Position numbers and translations under genes: made by a program
Source of the DNA: Paraescarpia echinospica
Taxonomy: Eukaryota; Annelida; Polychaeta; Sabellida; Siboglinidae
Direction: 5' to 3'
NCBI GenBank assembly: GCA_020002185.1
Contig: CM034533.1
Coordinates: forward strand, 71,096,003-71,160,002
Length of the DNA: 64,000 nucleotides
In this document: one piece after another, positions 56,500 through 64,000 of the stretch
How the letters are laid out: each line of letters opens with the position of its first letter
How positions within the stretch are numbered: the stretch's first letter is position 1
Notes under the pieces: generated by a model
What the model was told of the DNA's origin: nothing
Seen by the model: the letters and a program-made list of their open reading frames with translations, nothing else
The model's database searches: none

Positions 56500-57180
56500 T
56501 TTACAAACAAGTCAAATAATGCCCAATGGTCAACAGTTAGTAGTTGAACTTTCATTTTGATCAACATACCATAATTATTAAGTAAAAATAAATTGGACAT
56601 TAATAATATAGACAACATGGTTAGAGGTCAATTTTTTTATAAATTAATCATTAATGGTTCACACTTTAATATGCCATTTTATCTCCAAAATTATGGTTAA
56701 TATGTAGATGTGATAAATTACAAGGATTTATAAAGTTACTAAGTCCATGTGTTACACTAAATAATTTAAGTAAGTAATTTGTCAACATAATTAAATCGGT
56801 GCTCATTCAAGGTCAATTATCTAGGTCGTATCAAGGTCATATGCTATTATGGTCAAGGTTAAACATTGAGTTACTTTTAATTTGATAGCACAACATACCA
56901 TAATTATTAGTTTAAAATAAATTGCACATTCATACATGCAATTAGGTCAAAGGTCATTTTTTTAAACAAGTTACCTCACTATTGTTCATGCTTTAATATG
57001 CTACTTTATAGTCGGTGTGTACATAAATGTTCCATTTCAACACTTTAAAACACCAAGCCCATGTGTCACACAGAATCATTTAATTAGGTCACTTGTCAAC
57101 ATATATAGGTCAACGGTCATTAAAGGTCAAATAACTAGGTCACGTCAAGGTGACAGTACAAGGTCAACATTTTTGGGTCA
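56500..57180 (+). repeat. Diverged repeat rich in AGGTCA
   Basis: Two loosely related 300-base segments share CATACCATAATTATTAGT, CATTAATTAGGTCA-like and TTTAATATGC elements. AGGTCA occurs more than ten times, including an AGGTCAAAGGTCA direct repeat at about 56944. Confidence 0.55.
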
Positions 57181-57474
57181 TAACATTTTACTTTACTTCA
57201 ATGTCTTACAATATACAGATTATGTAATGTGTTGCCTATATTCAGTGTCACATGGTGGCAGCACAGTCTGCACAAGCTCCAGATCACAAGAAATGGACAT
57301 GAATCCTATAGACACAATGACCCTTTTTTCAGACACTAAAAAGTGGATTTACTTTGTTAATAATAGAGATAATTCAAAATTTCAAAAAGGGTTGTAAACT
57401 ACATAGCATACACTATCACATAGAAGTGATTAAATGATTATATATCAATTTTGAATTTTTTTGTAATGTACCTA

Positions 57475-57665
57475 GCTAAGGAGACTAGGTATAGGTAGGC
57501 ACTTCAAACGATTCTGCTCGCTACGTAATTTTCCGTGCGCCGCGATCCGTTCACGATTTAGCCGTGTCATTTACGCACTGCCCGGGTAGTGCTTTGTTTT
57601 AACTCTTGGATTCGCGCGCTTTATCTTATCGTTGACGTCATCTGCTGAAGGATTAATTTTGCTGG
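57475..57665 (+). promoter_or_regulatory. Promoter-like module B
   Basis: ACTAGGTATAGGTAGGCACT at the start, CpG-rich centre, a perfect CRE (TGACGTCA, about 57634) and the strong donor TTGCTG/GTAAGTCG at about 57664. A candidate terminal exon with acceptor TTTTTATTTCAG begins at 58815, and AATAAAG follows near 59358. No ORF, so a non-coding transcript is possible. Confidence 0.4.
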
Positions 57666-57799
57666 TAAGTCGAATTTTATTTACGTGTCTTTTTCAAATT
57701 TGACCAAATAATCTGCTAGATTTTATCGATTTGACGACATAGCTGTTTTTCATTAGTAAAGTTAGCACATTTGCATTAATATAAGAAGAAATCGTTTGT

Positions 57800-58095
57800 G
57801 TTTAGCAAGATCTACTAGGTTTATATTAGTCTGTGTTGAAAAATCTTTGGCGGAATCGGGCGCCATCTATGATTTTGAACCGTTCCAAAAAATTGAAGTT
57901 TCACCATTGTCAGGCATTATGTTTCGATGAAATCGCATGCGCGTATACAAAACCAGGTCGGATTAAGCTATATAAGTGTGTCTAAGAGAAAAGATTTAGT
58001 GTTTAGCCTGATCTATAGGGATTTATGCTAGTCTGTGTTGAAAAATCTTTGGCGGATTCGGGCGCCATATATGGTTTTTGAGCCATTCAAAAATC
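57800..58095 (+). repeat. About 195-base tandem duplication
   Basis: TCTGTGTTGAAAAATCTTTG, GCGGAWTCGGGCGCCATMTA and following bases occur at about 57831 and 58029 with similar flanks. Confidence 0.8.
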
Positions 58096-59365
58096 ATGAT
58101 ACGATTATTTGACCGATCTGTGACTATTGGTTAAGCCACTTGCGCCGCGTCATCGACATCGTGATGATGTCATCGGAGCCATATTGTGACTTATTCCACA
58201 TTACTGAAATTAAATCACTACAACACAACAGTCAAAGTAGTAGTTTAGAGTTGCTAGACTTTCACTTTGTTTAATTAATAGCCTATTACTATGATACTAT
58301 GGGCCAAGCATGGTAGTCTTAGACTTAGGCTAGCCTTAGCCTAGGAAAGGGCTGGTTACTGCTTACTCTTGCCTTGGCAGTCTTGACTTGGGTTTGGCAT
58401 GGCTTATCATTATGCCATTATTTATGGTTATGCTTTTATTTAGACTTAGAAATAATATAAATTTCATTATGCAATAATTTAAAATAATTGTTGTTACATA
58501 TTAAATCAACAATTGGTTAGAATTTTTTTTTACATCAAATACGTAAATTATCCGACTTAATTTGTTTAAAAAAATATTTCATGATAAACAGTCACTGCAC
58601 AACATTTTGTAAAATGTAATATAAACCATAATGCCTTGGACAGATGTAACATAATTCGTTTCATTGTGTGACAATTGACATAATGCATTATTATAGAATT
58701 TCACTCTGCTCTCTTGAGTAACAGTTGCAGGGATAAGAAAATTATTTCACAAGATTTGCATGCAGAATCAAAACAGTTATCAAAATATGGTACACGATGG
58801 CCTTTTTATTTCAGATATTCGCAATTACATGCAGTGACACTGATCTTACACTGATCTGTGTCTGACTGTGAAGGTACCGAGCCTCAGAGTCGTCTGAATA
58901 TGACATTCATCACATGCCTGCATACATACACATCTTGCTGATTATATATCTGATATCTAGATTGAACAGTGTCCATTCAACACGACATGAACATTACTTA
59001 TAGACATCATGTTGACGAACACAACGTTTTTCTACAAGATACTGAAATATGAACCTAGCTGCACAGATCTTGCAGTCTACTGGCATTAAACTATGAGACA
59101 ATCAACTGCCAATATTACAAAAAGACTGTATTGTGAGCACACCAGACTTCATCTTCAGGACTTGACTCCCATGGGGAGTAACACAGAAAGCAGTCTTGCA
59201 TTTGGTGCATTTGGGTCCGGCGACGGAATACTGTGAACTGTACTGAGCCTGCAACATTCATCCAACCTGTCAGGACACAGTCACACATAGACACAGTGAA
59301 GTATGACTACTGTATTGATCTGTTGAGTTTGAGTATTTAGCCAATATTTACTTATTAATAAAGTT

Positions 59366-60080
59366 ATTGTTAATGATATATATGACTTGTTAATGTATAT
59401 TTATTATAATGTTTAATGTGGTGGTGAACATTGCATAAATTATATAACTGTCTTCATAATTATGGACATTCCAGCCTTTTATCGAAATGTATTGGTCAGT
59501 CATTAGCGTGCTAATATTAGCCAATATTAACTTATTAATTAAGTTACTGTTAATGTGAAATGACTGGTTAATGTATATTTATTACTATAATTAATGTGGT
59601 TTACTGCTTTCATAAATGATACAAATATCTTCATAATCATGGACATTATGGCCTTTTACTGAAATGTGTCCGTTTGTCGAGGTTGCGCACTAATTAGCCA
59701 ATATTGACTAATTAAATCAAATATTAAATAATTTGTTAATGTATATTTATTACCATTATTAATGTGGTTATACACATTGCATAATATGTATAAATATCTT
59801 CATAGTCATGGACATTATGGCCTTTTACTGATATGTTTTGGTCTGTCGAGGTTGTGCGCTAATTACCCAATATTGACTAATTAATTAAATAATTATTATT
59901 TTTAAATTCATATTTATTACCATTATTAATGTGGTTATACACATTGCATAATATGTATAAAATCTTTATAATCATGGACATTATGGCCTTTAAAAGGAGC
60001 GTTTTGGTCTGTTGAGTTTTGCATGCTACATAACTAAAATTAACTAATTAATTGCATTAATTTGGTTATAATTAGTACTA
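59366..60080 (+). repeat. Tandem repeat of about 165-170 bases, four copies
   Basis: Each unit has TTAATGTATATTTATTA, a GTGGT segment, CATAATCATGGACATT, GGCCTTTTACTGAAATGT and TTAGCCAATATTGACTAATT. Copies at about 59385, 59565, 59735 and 59900 drift progressively. Confidence 0.88.
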
Positions 60081-60394
60081 AAAATATTAAATATTATAAA
60101 TTTATTACTCTTGTCAATGTGTTTGAAAACCCTGAAGACAGTATTTAAATATCTGTATAAATAAAAAAGTTATTGCATTTTAAAGCAAATATTTACCTAT
60201 AGAAAACACAAAAATGAGTTCATTTTGCCATTGTAAGAGATACACAAAAATGACGCTGTTTTTCCGTCTTAAAATCGCAATATCTTTTGATCTATTAAAG
60301 GTATCTTAATAAAGTAAACAGTTATGTGATCCTTAACCTATTACCTTTAATTTAAGCCCATTCCCAATGTTTTAGCATGATATTTAATTTTTTG

Positions 60395-60640
60395 TTGAAG
60401 TGCCTAGTATAGGTAGGTATGTCAACATCCGCTGGGTGGCAGCACCGCTCAGCGTCGGTTTAACGCGTTCCAGAAATGGCGCAGGTTTTTTGCCGCGCAG
60501 TCGATCTGCTGGATCACATGATCTCGGAAAATGTTGTGGATCTCGATATGCATACTAATTTTGTTGCTGTTGACATTTATATCGACCAATGAATGCCATC
60601 AGAAGATGCTCGGCGGGTAAAATCTGTTACATTGTATTCG
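60395..60640 (+). promoter_or_regulatory. Promoter-like module C, upstream of SGNH ORF
   Basis: CTAGTATAGGTAGGTATGTC, then CATCCGCTGGGTGGCAGCAC, related to module A's start, an ACCAATGAATG CCAAT box and donor-like GGCGG/GTAAAATC near 60619. The next strong acceptor, TTTTATTTTCAG, is directly before the SGNH start codon at 61684. Confidence 0.42.
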
Positions 60641-61683
60641 GCTGGGCAATATTAAGGTTGGTGAACTTTGCGTTGTGTTTACTTACAAAAATATTAATAT
60701 ATTTTAGCGTGTATCTTAAAAATGCTTAGGTGTCTTTGTGAAACTAGAATCCTAGCTTTCATATGGTATAACTATGAATCTTGTATATCCATGCGGAACG
60801 CAAGGAAGACCAATCTTAGATGACCGGTAGCTTGCCAGTTTGATGCATTTTGTATGTTGCTCGGTGCATTAGCGGCTGTTTATAATGTATGCGCTGAGGC
60901 GCGGCGCCATTCTAACGTATGTACGATCGATATTGTAATCTGTGCCATACCCACTTTTATCAGTTAAATGTTAGAAAGTTGTGATTGGATATTTGTTATA
61001 TATGCAATACTGTTTTCTAGTAATCAATATTTTTAGGACAAGTTACGAAATTTCGAAAACAGCGACATTTACGGCGATGTCTATTGATGTCACATCTGTG
61101 ACTGTGGGCGTCGCTGTGCGCTCTACTTCCTTTTCAATCAATATAGGAATACGTTCTTAATCTGAACAATCCACATTTTTAACAGTTCAATTTTAGTAAG
61201 TTGTGTTAATAAAATGTAATACGTGTATATTATTATTGTGTCTGTATCTGTATTTTTATGATAGAAATTATGAACAATTAATATTTCCAGTTTAATTTGC
61301 ATCACCTGACACCTGTATTCCTGTAATCCTATATTATTGTAATTCACATTTTATAATTCAGTCTAGTCATGTTGACTATCCATTTTGTTGATGTTAATAA
61401 TATTTACTGTTTTGTTTGTGGTGTTTTTATGTGAATCATGATAGCTTGTTGTGATTTGTATTTCATGCCACAAATACTCAGGAATTCTGGTGGTGAAGAT
61501 AAAGATAAGTTACGATATATCAAACAATCTTGCATACTCACATACAAGGACAGAATGTTCACACTGTCGCCTCCACGTGGCTTCTGTCGTGAATCACAAT
61601 ACTGAAGTGATATCGATGTTGTGTGCACTAAGAAAAGTGTGGTATTACAAAAATGCAGAAATGTACTGTTTTTTATTTTCAGA

Positions 61684-62205
61684 ATGGATTCCGAAGCACA
61701 CAAGGCCAAGCTGCTAATCGTTGGGCACAATGCTGAATACTGCTATTTCTGTCCCGACCTTCTCCTGTCTTGTATGTTTGACAAGGTTGTCTTTCTAGGA
61801 AAGGGAGGACTTACCTTGGGTGGTTTGTTCCGTGAATTTGGAGCTGTGTGTGCAGAGGTGCCAAATGTTGTTTTAATCGACATAGGAACGAATGATCTAT
61901 GCAATTTCTGTGCACCTGAAGAATTGGCAGAAGGTATTGTGTCATTTGCTCAGAAACTGACTTCAATACCTTCTGTATTACAGGTAGTGATATGCCATGT
62001 TCTAACACGAATTCCTAAGTCCGGCAGCCACTATGTTGTTCCAAATTATTTTGACTAAGCCCGGCACATTGTTAGTACACGAATAGCCCAGTTGATCACC
62101 GATTCAAATAAAATAAATTTCTGGGCACATCGTGAATTGTTTCTTCCAAAGCATTTTGCAAGAGACGGAGTGCACATGAGTACCATTGGCATGAAGATAT
62201 GTCAG
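61684..62205 (+). pseudogene. SGNH-hydrolase-like ORF with one in-frame stop
   Basis: Acceptor TTTTATTTTCAG ends just before the ATG. Reads KAKLLIVGHNAEYCYF, KVVFLGKGGLTLGGLF, then VVLIDIGTNDLCNF and VICHVLTRIPKSG. After TAA (62056-62058) the same frame continues through FWAHRELFLPKHF and ARDGVHMSTIGMKIC. GTND (block III Asn) and DGVH (block V Asp/His) are typical SGNH/GDSL esterase blocks; such proteins are often encoded inside invertebrate mobile elements. The block I serine expected in GHS is Asn (GHN), so even without the stop it may be inactive. About 170 codons in all. Either a recent pseudogene or a gene with a spliced-out stop. Confidence 0.75.
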
Positions 62206-62479
62206 TATCACGAGGAGAGCAGCTATTATAGCTTTCAAGCGATGCCAACATCAGGTTTAGCTGCTTTCTTCATGCTACAACATGTGCACTCTGTCACTAT
62301 TTTTTCTAATACATTTTTTAATCTTCAAAATTGTCAATTCAAAAATCAGTTCAACCAAAACAACCATTATGAATCAAAATTACTTTTCAAAACACAACTG
62401 CAAAACATAGAATTTAGCATATCACTACTTCACTTGCATCAACTTTGTCTAGATCATTTGTTTCTGTGTTGATGATGAA

Positions 62480-63330
62480 CACCTTTGGCCTTGATGTCAC
62501 TCTATACATAACTTCAACTGCATACAATAAACCATCTTAATCCTCCTTGGCAGACAACCTTTCATTCATATATATACAGCTCAAAATTTGCAATTGTTTT
62601 TCTTTACCTTTCAAAATTAAATTCTGATTCAATTTAAAATCATGTTAAAATATTCTAAGAATATTTATTTAGAAATTGCTATTGTATTTGTAAAGTAAAT
62701 TTTCAAATTACTGACTTACCTACGCACGAGATTGTGCCTAACAGGAAACAGCTGTGGGCCTGCACCAATGTCAATAATGGCAAGTGCTCGCATGGGTCAA
62801 CTCTTCAGGAATTGACAAAGCTCTTTGATCTCTACAGAAGTGTCTGGCATCATAGTCGCTTCATATCCATTGCTCAACTCAAATTTACGTGGAATAACAA
62901 TGTGCACACTTGAAGAACATTGCTACATGACTTTGAGAAATGTAGATGTCGCTACTAGGATGTTTCCGTTCTTCAACAACTGACAGAGCTGTGATATCAG
63001 CAGACATGGGTAGTGCGGTATAGTTATGCTTACCTCACATCCGTTGCTCAACTGGAAGATATGTGCAGTGAAAATATGCTCACATAATGAAAGCTGCTAT
63101 TCAACTGAGAATTGTAGACATTGCTCCTTGCATGGGTCGACTCATCAGCAACTGGCAGAGTTCTCTCATCATGGTAGAAGATACTGGTGTCGTAGCTAAC
63201 CCAGTGCATACTTTCGTGGACTTTCACACACAAATTACGAACTTCAGTGCATATTACATGGACTTATGCATATTACTTATCGTGAATTATGAACTATAAT
63301 TCAGTGCATATTGCACGGACTTACGCACGT
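62480..63330 (+). repeat. Degenerate repeats of about 190 bases
   Basis: Three loosely similar segments at about 62770, 62940 and 63110 share GCATGGGTCAACTCTTCAG-like, CTGRCARAG and CATCCRTTGCTCAACT motifs. No coding content recognised. Confidence 0.4.
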
Positions 63331-63339
63331 TACCTATCG

Positions 63340-63780
63340 TGAAATTATGAACATTTATTCTTTCCTCCCCAATACCATCAAAGACTGGAACGATCTGCCT
63401 GAAACAGCTGTAGCTGCCAGCACCTTGACACTTTCAAAGCAAGGGTGCCACAAAAATAGATATTACATAGTTAGACTAGGTATAGGGGTATGGATTTTAA
63501 TTTTCATTTCATTATTTATTTAATTGTTTTACATTTGATTTCACTTGCGTTTGTTTGTTTTTTTGTTTTTGTTTTTTTCTTATAATTTTTTTAATTTGAG
63601 TTTATTTTATTATTAATTTAAAACTTTTATAGCGATCGAATGTTCTCCATAGGTCTGTCACTCTAGATATTCTTCTCTTAACAAAATCAAATTCTACCTC
63701 CTCACAACCCCCAAAGAGCGGCAGAATAATCAGCAAGTTGATTGTGGCCGCCAAAAGGATGATAATGATGATAATAACCT
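63340..63780 (+). mobile_element. LINE 3'-end relic
   Basis: IYSFLPNTIKDWNDLPETAV is the typical C-terminal SFFPRTI..WN.LP motif of non-LTR polyproteins. An AT-rich 3' region ends in GGCCGCCAAAAGGATGATAA followed by GATGATAAT-type simple repeats, as in CR1/L2-like tails. Only the last 40 codons survive. Confidence 0.75.
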
Positions 63781-64000
63781 GGTGTTTTGGACATAATATT
63801 ATGAATGGTGCTGCACTGTTTACTTTATAATAAATTGCCTTGATGGTTTTTTCAATGATATCATGTTTTGTAAAAAAAAATGTTCACACTCAGTTATAGG
63901 AGCCAAGTTAACTTTAACCTCCCACACCATTACTTGATTGACTTATAAAATGTGTTCTTTTTATTTCCATGGTGAACTCATTTTGAATTCGGTAAAAATT

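Overview
This window looks like a stretch of repeat-rich animal (metazoan) nuclear genome. Three conserved eukaryotic genes are cut into short exons with GT-AG introns. Introns and intergenic DNA are filled with minisatellites, decayed non-LTR retrotransposons, tRNA-like SINE heads and inverted-repeat DNA transposons. No bacterial-style operon or CRISPR array is present. The transposon mix would suit a marine invertebrate, perhaps a mollusc or another lophotrochozoan, but that placement is inference.

Layout. (1) 849-5566, plus strand: phosphopantothenate--cysteine ligase (PPCS). Six exons give 270 residues; the first coding exon lies left of the window. (2) 6969-10956: a TTAA-flanked DNA transposon holding a second nested repeat. 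(3) 13089-37237, minus strand: IFT54/TRAF3IP1, an intraflagellar-transport protein. Fifteen exons join without a frame break into 589 codons plus stop. Its introns carry four large minisatellites, a non-LTR reverse-transcriptase copy (27531-29616), a second inverted copy of the nested repeat (30231-32425) and several MITE-like elements. (4) 37700-41570: a CATTG-rich imperfect satellite with a perfect 37-bp-arm hairpin, then a minus-strand LINE relic. (5) 44718-53252, minus strand: NDUFA8, a complex I subunit. Three exons give 176 codons plus stop, with all four twin CX9C motifs intact. Its introns hold two minisatellites, a hAT-like MITE, a BED-finger relic and a TA-flanked TIR element. (6) 54600-63800: three CpG-rich promoter-like segments spaced about 2.9 kb apart. 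The last is followed by an SGNH-hydrolase-like ORF interrupted by one stop, then LINE debris.

The three host genes do separate jobs: coenzyme A synthesis, cilium assembly, and respiratory complex I. PPCS and IFT54 are convergent; NDUFA8 and IFT54 lie in tandem on the minus strand.

The most striking signal is in NDUFA8 intron 1. A 44-bp minisatellite there is built from the 3' splice site plus the first 15 coding bases of exon 2, so the real acceptor is the last of roughly two dozen look-alikes. Other arrays in this window also lie close upstream of splice acceptors.
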